A DNA stretch of 64,000 bases from Vicinamibacterales bacterium (lineage in GTDB: Bacteria; Acidobacteriota; Vicinamibacteria; Vicinamibacterales; SCN-69-37). Made by a program: the position numbers and the translations under genes. The notes under the pieces were generated by a model. That model saw nothing but the letters and a program-made list of their open reading frames with translations. It was not told where the DNA came from and made no database searches. Positions 8,748-17,607 of this stretch are shown here, in pieces. The DNA lies in NCBI GenBank assembly GCA_030827135.1, contig JAURFE010000001.1:494368-558367 (forward strand), read 5' to 3'. Each line of letters begins with the position of its first letter. The stretch's first letter is position 1.

Positions 8748-9932
8748 CTACCGTGCCGGGAAGAACGTCGTCCCCTGCCCCATGGGTGCGAGGTCAAAAA
8801 TCGTGGCGACGGTCTGCCCCAGGTCGGCAAATGTCGACCGTGTGCCCAGGTCGTGCCCTGGCGTCGCGCCGGCACCGCACAACAACACGGGCACGTGTTC
8901 GCGCGAGTGATCGGTGGAGGGCGTGGCGGGATCGTTCCCGTGATCCGCGGTCACGATCAGGAGGTCGGCAGCCTTGAGCGCCGGCAGGACCTGCGCCAGA
9001 CGCCCATCAAAGCGCTCAAGGTTTGCCGCATACCCGGCGACGTCATTGCGATGGCCGTACTTCGTGTCGAAGTCCACGAGGTTCACGAAGATCAGTCCGC
9101 GATCGGTCGCCTGCATCTCCTGCAGCAGCACATCCATGCCGTGATCATCAGACGTGGTGTGAATCGCCTTTGTGAGGCCGCGCGCGGCGAACAGGTCTTC
9201 GATCTTGCCGATGCCGACGACGGGGTGACCGGCGGCTTTGAGGCGATCGAGCACGGTGTCACCGAAGGGATCGAGCGCGTAGTCGTGGCGATTGGACGTG
9301 CGCGAGAAGTGGCCGGGCCCGCCGACAAACGGGCGCGCGATCACGCGGCCCACACCGAGTCCCCGGCCGACAAGGTCAAAGGCCACTTCGCAGTAGCGGT
9401 ACAACTCGGAGATCGGGACGATGCCCTCGTGCGCCGCGATCTGGAACACACTGTCGGCTGACGTGTAGACGATCGGCGCCCCGCTGCGCATGTGTTCAGG
9501 TCCGAGTGCGTCGATGATCTCGGTGCCGGACGCGACGACATTGCCGATGGACCTGCGACCGATCCGGCGCTCGAACTCCGCCATGATCTCCGCTGAAAAC
9601 CCATGAGGGAACGTCGGGAACGGTTTGTCGAGCACGATGCCCATCAGTTCCCAATGGCCGGTGACGGAGTCCTTGCCGGGGGAGGCTTCCGCCATGCGCC
9701 CGAACGCGCCGCGCGGGGTTCCACCATGACGCGGCACCGCGGCACTGGCGCCATCATTGATGCGCGCCACCCGATCCAGCCCGAGCGATCGCAACGTCGG
9801 CACGCGGAGCGGCACCTCGTCTGCAATGTGCCCGAGCGTATCCGAGCCCTCGTCGCCATACACCGCCGCATCGGGCAGTTCCCCACACCCGACCGAGTCC
9901 ATGACGATGACGATGACGCGTGTGATGGGCAC
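8748..9932 (-). CDS. deoB: Phosphopentomutase
   Basis: 394 residues in the alkaline-phosphatase superfamily. The N-terminal metal-binding motif VMDSVGCGELPDA and the C-terminal VTADHGNDP with TDHSREHVP are characteristic. It interconverts ribose-1- and ribose-5-phosphate (and the deoxy forms) in nucleoside salvage. The start is GTG at 9932, which gives MPITRVIVIVMDSVG, the family N-terminus; the open frame upstream is the end of miaA in another frame. It starts 5 bp after the miaA stop. Confidence 0.94.
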   Translation of the reverse strand: MPITRVIVIVMDSVGCGELPDAAVYGDEGSDTLGHIADEVPLRVPTLRSLGLDRVARINDGASAAVPRHGGTPRGAFGRMAEASPGKDSVTGHWELMGIVLDKPFPTFPHGFSAEIMAEFERRIGRRSIGNVVASGTEIIDALGPEHMRSGAPIVYTSADSVFQIAAHEGIVPISELYRYCEVAFDLVGRGLGVGRVIARPFVGGPGHFSRTSNRHDYALDPFGDTVLDRLKAAGHPVVGIGKIEDLFAARGLTKAIHTTSDDHGMDVLLQEMQATDRGLIFVNLVDFDTKYGHRNDVAGYAANLERFDGRLAQVLPALKAADLLIVTADHGNDPATPSTDHSREHVPVLLCGAGATPGHDLGTRSTFADLGQTVATIFDLAPMGQGTTFFPAR

Positions 9933-9937
9933 GAATC

Positions 9938-10912
9938 TTATTGTTGATCGACCATGTGTCTTTTCACCATGAAGGGCCATGAGGGACCGTGAGGGTGAAG
10001 AGAACGCACCATCGCCAAAGCCTCGGCCTGAATCGCGGGATCAGTGCCGGGGCCGGTGAGCCAGCGCACGTCGGGTTCCTTCCGGAACCACATGACCTGC
10101 CGGCGGGCGTAGCGCATGTTTTCACGCACGATCAGGGCGCGGGTCGCAGCCTCGTCACGCACGCCCTGCCGCATCTCGATGATCTGGCGATACACAAGCC
10201 CGCTGAACGCGTGCGCCGTCTCTGGCACACCAGAGGCAATCAGCGCCTCGACTTCAGCCACGACACCCCGAGCGAACTGGGCATCCACGCGTTTGGCCAC
10301 CCGCTGCTCAAGGTCGGGGCGCGGGTCGATCAGGCCGAGGGTGATGAACCGCCATCCGGCAAGTGGCGAGACGGTGTTTTCAAAGTGGGTCGTCAACGGC
10401 TGTCCGGTGACGAGGTACACCTCAAGCGCGCGCTCGATCCGTTTCAGGTCGCGCGGCAGAATCCGCAGCGCAGACTCGGGATCCACACGCGCGAGCCACC
10501 GATGCAGCGGCTCCACACCACGGCGGCTGGCGATGCGCTCGAGGCGTGCGCGGATCTCGTCGTGGCGCGCGGGCCCAGGAAACAGTCCGCGCACAAGCGC
10601 GCGGTAATAGAATCCCGTGCCGCCCACAAGAATCGGCAGCCTGCCGCGCGCGCGAATGCCGCGCGCGATGGCGGCCGCGTCCTGCGCGAAGCGCGCCGCC
10701 GAATACGTCTCCGTCGCATCCACGACGTCAATGAGATGGTGCGGAATCCCCTGCCGCTCCTCGATCGTCGGCTTGTCGGTGCCGATGTCGATGCCGCGGT
10801 AGACAGCGGTGGAGTCACACGAAATGATCTCTCCGTTCAGCGCGGTGGCCAACGCGACCCCGAGCGCAGTTTTGCCCGTGGCGGTGGGCCCGACCACAGA
10901 GACGAGACTCAC
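9938..10912 (-). CDS. miaA: tRNA dimethylallyltransferase
   Basis: 324 residues. The P-loop VGPTATGKTAL is at the N-terminus, followed by SCDSTAVYRGIDIGTDKP and GGTGFYYRAL, all conserved in MiaA. It adds a dimethylallyl group to A37 of tRNAs reading U-initial codons. The start is GTG 10912, overlapping the tonB-like gene's stop as GTGA. The last 20 or so residues (from SLHPHG on) are encoded by a short 10-bp-word array and are unlikely to be conserved. Confidence 0.94.
   Translation of the reverse strand: MSLVSVVGPTATGKTALGVALATALNGEIISCDSTAVYRGIDIGTDKPTIEERQGIPHHLIDVVDATETYSAARFAQDAAAIARGIRARGRLPILVGGTGFYYRALVRGLFPGPARHDEIRARLERIASRRGVEPLHRWLARVDPESALRILPRDLKRIERALEVYLVTGQPLTTHFENTVSPLAGWRFITLGLIDPRPDLEQRVAKRVDAQFARGVVAEVEALIASGVPETAHAFSGLVYRQIIEMRQGVRDEAATRALIVRENMRYARRQVMWFRKEPDVRWLTGPGTDPAIQAEALAMVRSLHPHGPSWPFMVKRHMVDQQ
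9967..9996. repeat. Three 10-bp words at the miaA 3' end
   Basis: CCATGAAGGG, CCATGAGGGA and CCGTGAGGGT follow one another exactly. They lie inside the last codons of miaA, about 26 bp before its stop. Short and degenerate, but in the same position as the other word arrays in the window. Confidence 0.5.
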
Positions 10913-11793
10913 CGGAGGATGTTGTAGAGGAAGGTCACCGTGAAGAAGGCCTTGTCGTCCGGATATTCGGCCGGCAGGGGCACGGTGGGGCTCGACGACC
11001 GCAGCGCATTGATCGCCGCCTGATCCAGCGCGCGATGACCGGACGTCTTCAGCAACTCCACATCGGTGATGAACCCGTTGCGGTGCACATTGAACGTGAT
11101 AACGACGCGGCCGGGCGTAATCTGCGCGATGGCCGGGATATACCAGTTGCTCTTGACCTGCGCCACGAAGCGCCGCAGCCACCAGCCGAAGTCCACGCCC
11201 TTTGAATCAAACGAAATCTGGGCGTCCTGCTCGGCCTGGCCGCCGCGATCGTTCGCGTAGTTGTCCTGCTTCAGGTACTGCTGAAGGTTCTGAAGGGACC
11301 GCGCGAGGCCTTCGCCGGCGGCGCGCGTGGGGGTGGCCTCCTGCTGGAGAATGGCATTCGCGTCCGACGCAGGCGGTGTCCGATCCGGGGTCGCGGGGCC
11401 GTTTCCGCGATCACCGCCGGGTGGCTCCACGGGCGGCGCCCCCACGACCTTGTCAGGCGTGTTGCCGCGGGAAAACGGGGTCGCGTTCTCCGGGTTGGGA
11501 GGGCGCTCAATCGTCGTCGCACGCCGGTCCAGGTCCGAGGCTTCGGCCTGCGGCGGAGGGGGCACCGAGCGCTCCATGAGCGGTTCCATCATCACAAACT
11601 GCACGTTGTCCTGCCGGGCCGGCACGGGCGTGACCGGCACCACCTCATTCTCGAGGAACCCTTTCGGGGTCACGAGGTACCCGATCGTCAGCAGGAGATG
11701 GAGGACCAGCGACAACAGGACGCCTTCCCGCCGCGAAATGACGGGCGGGACGCTGGGCGTCTCAGGACGATGGTCTTCAAAATCCAGATACAT
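10909..11793 (-). CDS. TonB-family energy transducer protein
   Basis: 294 residues with one N-terminal membrane anchor (about residues 23-45, REGVLLSLVLHLLLTIGYLV), a long proline-rich periplasmic linker (about 75-145), and a C-terminal TonB/TolA-type domain (QVKSNWYIPAIAQITPGRVV...VELLKTSGHRALDQAAINALRSS). Such proteins couple the inner-membrane proton gradient to outer-membrane receptors. No exbB or exbD is in the window, so the motor partner must be elsewhere. It lies between ubiE and miaA, with a GTGA overlap to miaA. It could serve a TolA-like role instead. Confidence 0.8.
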   Translation of the reverse strand: MYLDFEDHRPETPSVPPVISRREGVLLSLVLHLLLTIGYLVTPKGFLENEVVPVTPVPARQDNVQFVMMEPLMERSVPPPPQAEASDLDRRATTIERPPNPENATPFSRGNTPDKVVGAPPVEPPGGDRGNGPATPDRTPPASDANAILQQEATPTRAAGEGLARSLQNLQQYLKQDNYANDRGGQAEQDAQISFDSKGVDFGWWLRRFVAQVKSNWYIPAIAQITPGRVVITFNVHRNGFITDVELLKTSGHRALDQAAINALRSSSPTVPLPAEYPDDKAFFTVTFLYNILR

Positions 11794-11807
11794 GGAGCAC
11801 TTCGAGT

Positions 11808-12524
11808 CTACCCGCGGGTGGCGACATACAGGTAGACGGTGCCGAAGGTCAAAGGGACTGTGCGAACGGTGGCAAATCCGTGAACTTGCAGCATGCCCGC
11901 GAAGGCTTCCGGCTCAGGAAACTGATCGACGGACGCCGGCAGATAGCTGTAGGCCTCATTGTGCTTCGACCCCATGCGGCCGATGATCGGCAGCAGGTAC
12001 TTGAAGTACCAGCGGTAACACTGCTTGATGCCGGGAATCTCGGGGCGCCCGAACTCGAGCACGGCGAGGCGGCCACCCGGCTTCAGCACCCGGGCAAACT
12101 CCTGAATCGCGGTTTCGTAGTTGTGGACGTTGCGGATGCCGAACGCGACCATCGCGGCGTCAAACGAGGCATCCGGGAGCGGGACGTTGGTGGCGTCCCC
12201 GCGCACCAGGTGGACGCGAGCGCCCAGGCCGGCCTTGCGCACCTTGTCGAGGCCGAGACGCAACATCTCGCCGGCGAAGTCCACACCGACCACACGCGCG
12301 GCCTGGCCCCCTGTCGTGGTCACGGCCTTGATCGCAAGATCCGCGGTGCCGGTGCACATGTCGAGCACCTGTTCCGTGCCGGTGAGGGCCAGTTCCCGAA
12401 TCCCGCGCGCGCGCCAGCGCTGATCGAGCCCGACGCTGAGCACACGGTTCATCCGGTCGTAGCGATAGGCGATGCGATCGAACATGCCGGAGATACGCGC
12501 CGGCTCACGTGACGTGGAAACCAC
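11808..12524 (-). CDS. menG: Demethylmenaquinone methyltransferase
   Basis: 238 residues, class I SAM methyltransferase. VLDMCTGTADLAIKA is motif I, and FGIRNVHNYETAIQEFARVLKPGGRL is the UbiE/MenG signature. It methylates the ring of demethylmenaquinone, the last step of menaquinone synthesis. The GTG start at 12524 overlaps the ubiX stop by one base (TAGTG) and has an AGGGGAG ribosome-binding site; a further upstream GTG in the same frame is less likely. The adjacent futalosine-pathway genes favour menaquinone rather than ubiquinone. The name ubiE is equally used. Confidence 0.9.
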   Translation of the reverse strand: MVSTSREPARISGMFDRIAYRYDRMNRVLSVGLDQRWRARGIRELALTGTEQVLDMCTGTADLAIKAVTTTGGQAARVVGVDFAGEMLRLGLDKVRKAGLGARVHLVRGDATNVPLPDASFDAAMVAFGIRNVHNYETAIQEFARVLKPGGRLAVLEFGRPEIPGIKQCYRWYFKYLLPIIGRMGSKHNEAYSYLPASVDQFPEPEAFAGMLQVHGFATVRTVPLTFGTVYLYVATRG

Positions 12525-13129
12525 TACTCCCCTTTCCACGGCGCGAACAGGTGTTGTTCGAACCCGAGGGCGTTGAGGATCTTGCCGGCGATGAAATCCG
12601 CCAGATCGTCGATCGTTTTTGGCTGCTGGTAAAACGCCGGCATCGCCGGCAGAATCATCGCGCCGGCTTCGGCGGCGGCCACCTGATGCCGCAACGCCGG
12701 CAGGCTCATCGGGGTTTCACGCGGCACGATCACGAGACGGCGGTGTTCCTTCAGCATGACGTCGGCGGCACGTTCGATGAGACTGCGCGACAACCCCAGC
12801 GATACCCCCGCGAGCGTCTTCATTGAGCACGGCACAATCACCATGCCCGAGCACCGATGACTGCCGCTGGCCAGCGACGCGCCAAGGTCCTTGTTGCTGT
12901 GGACCACGAACGTGCCGTGACGCACGGCCGCGCCATAGCGGGCCTCCAGCAAATCCTGCAGGCGGTCCACCTTGGCATCCGAGCCCAGTTCGTCCATCAA
13001 CAGACGTTTGCCGTAGTCGGAGAACACGATCTCCAGATGGCACCCAATCTCCATCAATGCCGCGATCGTGCGCACCGCATAGATCGCACCCGAGGCTCCC
13101 GTCACACCAACTGCGATTGAGGGCTTCAT
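12524..13129 (-). CDS. ubiX: UbiX-like flavin prenyltransferase (MqnM-type)
   Basis: 201 residues. The N-terminal VGVTGASGAIYA flavin/prenyl-binding loop and the C-terminal PRETPMSLPALRH, PAMPAFYQQPKTIDDL blocks identify UbiX/Pad1 proteins, which make prenylated FMN for UbiD-type decarboxylases. In futalosine-pathway organisms a UbiX-like protein is paired with a UbiD-like one for decarboxylating the naphthoate intermediate. No UbiD homologue is in this window. The start is ATG 13129, overlapping the prenyltransferase stop as ATGA; a GTG two codons upstream is possible. Confidence 0.92.
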   Translation of the reverse strand: MKPSIAVGVTGASGAIYAVRTIAALMEIGCHLEIVFSDYGKRLLMDELGSDAKVDRLQDLLEARYGAAVRHGTFVVHSNKDLGASLASGSHRCSGMVIVPCSMKTLAGVSLGLSRSLIERAADVMLKEHRRLVIVPRETPMSLPALRHQVAAAEAGAMILPAMPAFYQQPKTIDDLADFIAGKILNALGFEQHLFAPWKGE

Positions 13130-13980
13130 ATCCACAACACATCCGCCGCCGTCGTGGCGAGATACAGCAGGCCGACCCAGCCGTTCAGGTCAAAGGCAAA
13201 CTTGACCTGCGAGAGATCATCGGCCCGCACGAGTGACTGTTCGTAGACCAGGAGCAGCGCCACCCCGGCGACACCCCCTGCGTAGATGGCCCCGAGGTCG
13301 GCCACGACACCGAGCACCGCCAGACACACGACCGTGACGACGTGCATGCCGCGCGAGATGCGCAGCGACCGGGGCACGCCGAACTTCACGGGCATCGACC
13401 GCAGGCCTTCGCGACGATCGACGTCGATGTCCTGACAGGCGTAGAGCACGTCGAAGCCGCCGACCCATGTGCCGATCGCCAGCCCCAGCAACCAGGGCTC
13501 CCAGCCGCCGCGTCCACCGGCAGCCAGCCACCCGCCGACCGGCGCCACGGCCATGGCGAGACCAAGAAACAACTGGGTGTACGACGTGAAACGCTTCGCC
13601 AGTGAGTACCAGAACACGATCGCGAGCGCGACCGGCGACAACGCAAAGCAGACCATGCCGAGCGGATACGTCGACGCGATAAACGCAAGCGACGACACGA
13701 CTACGAACGTGACCGCTTCGGTTCTCGACATCCGCCCTTGTGGAAGTTCCCGCATCGCGGTGCGTGGGTTGCGGGCATCAAAGGCCGCATCCGACAGGCG
13801 GTTGAATCCCATCGCGGCACTCCGGGCGGTCACCATGCAGGCGATGATCCAGAGCAGACGCGTCCAGTCCCACGGCACCACCTGCGCCGCCAGCAACGCG
13901 CCCACCAGCGCAAACGGCAATGCAAACACCGAATGACTGAAGCGGACAAACGACGCGTAGGTGCGAAGGCGGGCCATCAT
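13126..13980 (-). CDS. mqnP: UbiA-family prenyltransferase (MqnP-type)
   Basis: 284 residues with about eight hydrophobic segments. Two Asp-rich motifs, NRLSDAAFDARNPRT and YACQDIDVDRREGL, bind the Mg-diphosphate of the prenyl donor in UbiA enzymes. Within a cluster of mqn genes the acceptor is probably dihydroxy-naphthoate, as for MqnP, rather than 4-hydroxybenzoate. It is coupled at both ends by ATGA overlaps, to mqnX upstream and ubiX downstream. The specific acceptor is an inference from context. Confidence 0.88.
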   Translation of the reverse strand: MMARLRTYASFVRFSHSVFALPFALVGALLAAQVVPWDWTRLLWIIACMVTARSAAMGFNRLSDAAFDARNPRTAMRELPQGRMSRTEAVTFVVVSSLAFIASTYPLGMVCFALSPVALAIVFWYSLAKRFTSYTQLFLGLAMAVAPVGGWLAAGGRGGWEPWLLGLAIGTWVGGFDVLYACQDIDVDRREGLRSMPVKFGVPRSLRISRGMHVVTVVCLAVLGVVADLGAIYAGGVAGVALLLVYEQSLVRADDLSQVKFAFDLNGWVGLLYLATTAADVLWI

Positions 13981-15191
13981 GGGGCGGTGAGGTTCACGAG
14001 CGACACCGCCGAGGCCGGCACACCGCTCACCAGGTATTCTTCCACATCCCTCGCACGCGTCAGGCCGGCGGGCACCTGCACCGCGACAAACGTCGCCAGT
14101 TTTCCTGTGGAGATAGCGCCGTAGTCCCGCGTGTACCCCAGCGCAGCGGCGCCCACGCGTGTGGCGCTCTCAAGCAACCTGGCCGCATCGACCTCCGGCG
14201 CCAACCGGCGCATCGCCGCAAGTTCGTCGAACAGACTCAGGGAGTCGACGGACGTGAGGCTGTCCGTGCCAATGGCCACATCCACGCCTGACGCATAAAA
14301 CCGCGCGAGGGGTGGCACGCCGCCGCCCACCCACACGTTGCTGCGCGGACACGTGACCACGACCGCACCGGCGGCCCGCACGTCCTCAAGGTCATCCGTC
14401 GTGAGGTGCACCCCGTGTACAAGCAACGTGCCCGGCTGCAGATACCCGAGGTCCCGCAGATAACGCACCGGATGACTGCCCGGTGGCGTCCACGACCCCG
14501 TCCACACCCCGAGCGACTCGAGCATCTCGCGGATGGGCCCCTCCCCGGTGCGCAGAAATTCCATCTCTTCGTTCGACTCGGCCAGATGCACCGCCAGCGG
14601 AGCCGGCCCCTCATGGCGCGCCGCGATCTCGCGGAACAAGGCGGGCGACGTGGAATACGGGGCGTGGGCGACGACCGAACACGGGACATGACGCCGGGAG
14701 GCATCTCCCACTCGCGCGTGCGCGTCTCGCACCAGCGCAGCAGGGTCGAGCGGGTTGAATCCCAGAATTTCGTGGAACACGGTCGCGTCCAGACCGGCCG
14801 CGGCCAGTGCGGGCACAGATGCCAGGGAATTGGAGACGTCGCCGACGAGTACGGTGCCGGTCGATATCAGGCTCGCCACGGCGTCCTGGATCGCCGCGGT
14901 GATCTCGGCGTCGCCGCCGGCGGGCCCCGCGCGGCGGATGCCCATCATGGTCCGAATCCAGGCGTCCATTGACGGCTGCGGCGGCACACGCCCCGCCATC
15001 CAGCTCAATTCAAGATGGGTGTGAGCGTTGACCAGTCCCGGAAGAAGCACCACATCGCCGAGATCGCGTGTCTCGGCCGGGGCGGGCCCGCGGCCGACTG
15101 TGGCGACCCGGCCGTGGGCGGCCGACACCCACCCACCGGCGACCGGAGCGCTGCTGACCGGCAGCACCCAGCGCGCCGCAACTGCTGTCAT
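13977..15191 (-). CDS. mqnX: Amidohydrolase, probable aminodeoxyfutalosine deaminase
   Basis: About 404 residues. The metal-binding HTHLE motif is at residues 57-61, a second histidine region is VVAHAPYSTSPALF, then AVHLAESNEE, and the metal Asp lies in IGTDSLTSVDSL. This is the amidohydrolase superfamily that includes chlorohydrolases and the aminodeoxyfutalosine deaminase MqnX. Its place between mqnC and the prenyltransferase strongly suggests that it converts aminodeoxyfutalosine to futalosine. ATG 15191 is preferred; a TTG at 15200 that overlaps the mqnC stop would add three residues. Confidence 0.75.
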   Translation of the reverse strand: MTAVAARWVLPVSSAPVAGGWVSAAHGRVATVGRGPAPAETRDLGDVVLLPGLVNAHTHLELSWMAGRVPPQPSMDAWIRTMMGIRRAGPAGGDAEITAAIQDAVASLISTGTVLVGDVSNSLASVPALAAAGLDATVFHEILGFNPLDPAALVRDAHARVGDASRRHVPCSVVAHAPYSTSPALFREIAARHEGPAPLAVHLAESNEEMEFLRTGEGPIREMLESLGVWTGSWTPPGSHPVRYLRDLGYLQPGTLLVHGVHLTTDDLEDVRAAGAVVVTCPRSNVWVGGGVPPLARFYASGVDVAIGTDSLTSVDSLSLFDELAAMRRLAPEVDAARLLESATRVGAAALGYTRDYGAISTGKLATFVAVQVPAGLTRARDVEEYLVSGVPASAVSLVNLTAP

Positions 15192-15196
15192 CGGGG

Positions 15197-16396
15197 TCAA
15201 AGCCTCAGCCGTTTCGCGGCCGCCGACCGGGCCTCGTATGCACGGAGGTCCTCGGCCTCACCGGTCCGACCATCGTGACGCGCCACGGCCAGTTCCAGCA
15301 TGCGCGGCACCTCGCGCGCGCGGAACACCGGATCCCCAAGCACCTCGTAGTGCATGTTGCGGCGCTTCGCCACAAACCCGGCATTCTCGATGTTCCGCAC
15401 GACCTCGAACTCGTCCATGCAATATTCGGCGCCGGCGGCGCGCACGACGTTTTCCTCGATCATCACGGAGCCCATGTCGTTCGCCCCGTACGCCAGGCTC
15501 AGCTGTCCGACCTTGCCGCCCTGCGTCACCCACGACGCCTGCAGATTGTCGAAGTTGTCGAGGACGAGGCGCGAGAGCGCGAGCGTGCGGAGATACTCGA
15601 TGCCCGTCGCCTCCGTGCCGCCCAGTTCGGTGTGCTCCGGCTGGTAACTCCACGCAATGAACGCGGTAAACCCGCCGGTCTCATCCTGCTGCTCGCGCAG
15701 CCGGAAGAGATGTTCAAGCCGCTCGTCCACCGTTTCCACCGTGCCGTACATCATCGTCGCCGTCGTGCGCAGCCCGGCGCGATGGGCTTCACCCATCACA
15801 CGGAGCCACTCGTCGGACGTCGCCTTGTTGTAACAGTGGAGTTCCTGGCGCACACGATCCACAAGGATCTCCGCGCCGCCTCCGGGCACGCTGTCCAGAC
15901 CGGCGGCGATCAACCGATCGATCACCTCAGGGGTTGGCAGGCCGGACAACCGGGAGATGTGAATCACTTCCGGCGGCGACAACGCGTGCAGCCGGAACTC
16001 GGGATAGCGGCTCTTCACCTGCCGGAAGAGGTCTTCGTACCACGCCAGCGGCACGTCGGGATTGTGTCCGCCCTGCAGCAGCAGCTGCCCGCCACCCAGC
16101 GCGATCGTCTCCTCGATCTTCGTGAAGATCTCGTCGAAGCCCAGCGTGTAACCTTCGCCGGATCCCACGGGTCGATAAAACGCGCAGAATTTGCACCGCG
16201 CCACACACACGTTGGTGTAGTTCACGTTGCGGTCGATGATGTAGGTGACCACGCCCTCCGGATGCCGGAGCCGGCGCGCACGATCGGCAAGCCGGCCGAG
16301 CAACGAGGTCGGCGCCTCCAGGTAAAACTCCTTGGCTTCCGCGCGGGTCAGTCGCCCGCCGGCCACCAGCTTGTCTGCAATCGCCTGCACACTCAT
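15197..16396 (-). CDS. mqnC: Cyclic dehypoxanthinyl futalosine synthase (radical SAM)
   Basis: 399 residues. The radical-SAM cluster CVARCKFC (Cys64, Cys68, Cys71) sits in NVNYTNVCVARCKFCAFYR, as in MqnC. Further conserved blocks are GGGQLLLQGGHNPD, GLDSVPGGGAEIL and FTAFIAWSYQPEHT. It cyclises dehypoxanthine futalosine in the futalosine route. The start ATG 16396 overlaps the MFS stop as ATGA, so a longer open frame upstream is rejected. Confidence 0.94.
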   Translation of the reverse strand: MSVQAIADKLVAGGRLTRAEAKEFYLEAPTSLLGRLADRARRLRHPEGVVTYIIDRNVNYTNVCVARCKFCAFYRPVGSGEGYTLGFDEIFTKIEETIALGGGQLLLQGGHNPDVPLAWYEDLFRQVKSRYPEFRLHALSPPEVIHISRLSGLPTPEVIDRLIAAGLDSVPGGGAEILVDRVRQELHCYNKATSDEWLRVMGEAHRAGLRTTATMMYGTVETVDERLEHLFRLREQQDETGGFTAFIAWSYQPEHTELGGTEATGIEYLRTLALSRLVLDNFDNLQASWVTQGGKVGQLSLAYGANDMGSVMIEENVVRAAGAEYCMDEFEVVRNIENAGFVAKRRNMHYEVLGDPVFRAREVPRMLELAVARHDGRTGEAEDLRAYEARSAAAKRLRL

Positions 16397-17607
16397 GACG
16401 TCGGTTCCATGGTAACCCGCCACGCGATGCCCCACGCCACCGTGAGCAGCACGGCGGCCAGCAGGAACGGCGCACCCGGCAGGTGGCGGCCGGCGTGGGG
16501 CCCGATGAACGACGCGAAGGTCCACGTGAACAGGCCAGGTCCCACGATGCCTGTCAGCCCCATGAAACTGGCGTTGATGCCCTGCAACTGTCCCTGGTCA
16601 GACATCGCCACCCGGCGGGTCATGAGGCCCTGCAACGACGGATTAAACAGCCCCATCAGCCCGAAGACCGGCAGTGCCATCCAGAGACCAGCGCCGGTGT
16701 CGGCCAGGCCAAAGAGCGCGTACCCGGCGATGCCCCCAGCCAGGCCGGTCAGCAACGTCCGCCGCTCCCCAAATCGCGCCACCAGGGGCCGCACGAGGCC
16801 GCCCTGCACGATGATGCTGATGACGCCGACCGCGGCCAGGGACAATCCCGTCTCGCGGGCATTCCAACCGTAGCGATAGCCGACGTACAGCACGAACACA
16901 CTCGCCAGCACGTGATGCGCCAGGTGATACAACACGCCGATACTTGCCAAACCGGTCAGGCCTCGATGACGCCGCAATAACTGCATGGAGCCCAGGGGAT
17001 TGGCGCGCAGCCACGAAAACGGCTTCCGGCGATCCGCCGGCAGCGACTCCGGCAGCACGAAATACCCATACGCGGCATTCACCAGAGACAGGCTGCCTGC
17101 AACCCAGAACGGCAGACGAGGGTCGACCGTCCCGAGTACGCCGCCGATGGCCGGTCCAAGCACAAACCCCACACCAAACGCCGCGCCGATCATGCCGAAT
17201 CCGGCCGCACGCTTCTCTACCGGCGTCACGTCCGCGATGTAGGCGCCGGCTGTGGAAAAGCTCGCGGCCGTGATGCCCGACAGAATTCGTCCGAGGAACA
17301 ACCACGCGAGCGTCGGCGCCAGCGCCATGAGGATGTAGTCCAGCCCAAGACCCAGGCAGGACGTCAGAATCACCGGGCGGCGGCCGAACCGATCGGACAA
17401 CGAGCCAAGAATCGGCGCAAACACAAACTGCATCAGCGCCCACACCGTGCCGAACAACCCGAACATCGTGGCTGCACGCGCAGTGTCGCCGCCCATGAAC
17501 TCCTCGACCAGCGCCGGCAGCACCGGAATGATGATCCCGAGCGCGAGGATGTCGAGGACAACGGTGATGAAGATGAACACCACCGCGGCGCGGCGGGGTG
17601 CGGTCAC
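16393..17607 (-). CDS. MFS transporter, TetA-like (12-TM)
   Basis: 404 residues, twelve hydrophobic segments, with the inter-helix 2-3 motif GSLSDRFGRRPVIL typical of drug:proton antiporters and a second, weaker copy (RPLVARFGERRTLL) between helices 8 and 9. The opening VVFIFITVVLDILALGIIIPVLP resembles the tetracycline/multidrug DHA1 exporters. It lies inside the menaquinone operon, coupled to mqnA by GTGA and to mqnC by ATGA. It may export a pathway intermediate or simply be carried along; the substrate is unknown. Confidence 0.85.
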   Translation of the reverse strand: MTAPRRAAVVFIFITVVLDILALGIIIPVLPALVEEFMGGDTARAATMFGLFGTVWALMQFVFAPILGSLSDRFGRRPVILTSCLGLGLDYILMALAPTLAWLFLGRILSGITAASFSTAGAYIADVTPVEKRAAGFGMIGAAFGVGFVLGPAIGGVLGTVDPRLPFWVAGSLSLVNAAYGYFVLPESLPADRRKPFSWLRANPLGSMQLLRRHRGLTGLASIGVLYHLAHHVLASVFVLYVGYRYGWNARETGLSLAAVGVISIIVQGGLVRPLVARFGERRTLLTGLAGGIAGYALFGLADTGAGLWMALPVFGLMGLFNPSLQGLMTRRVAMSDQGQLQGINASFMGLTGIVGPGLFTWTFASFIGPHAGRHLPGAPFLLAAVLLTVAWGIAWRVTMEPTS

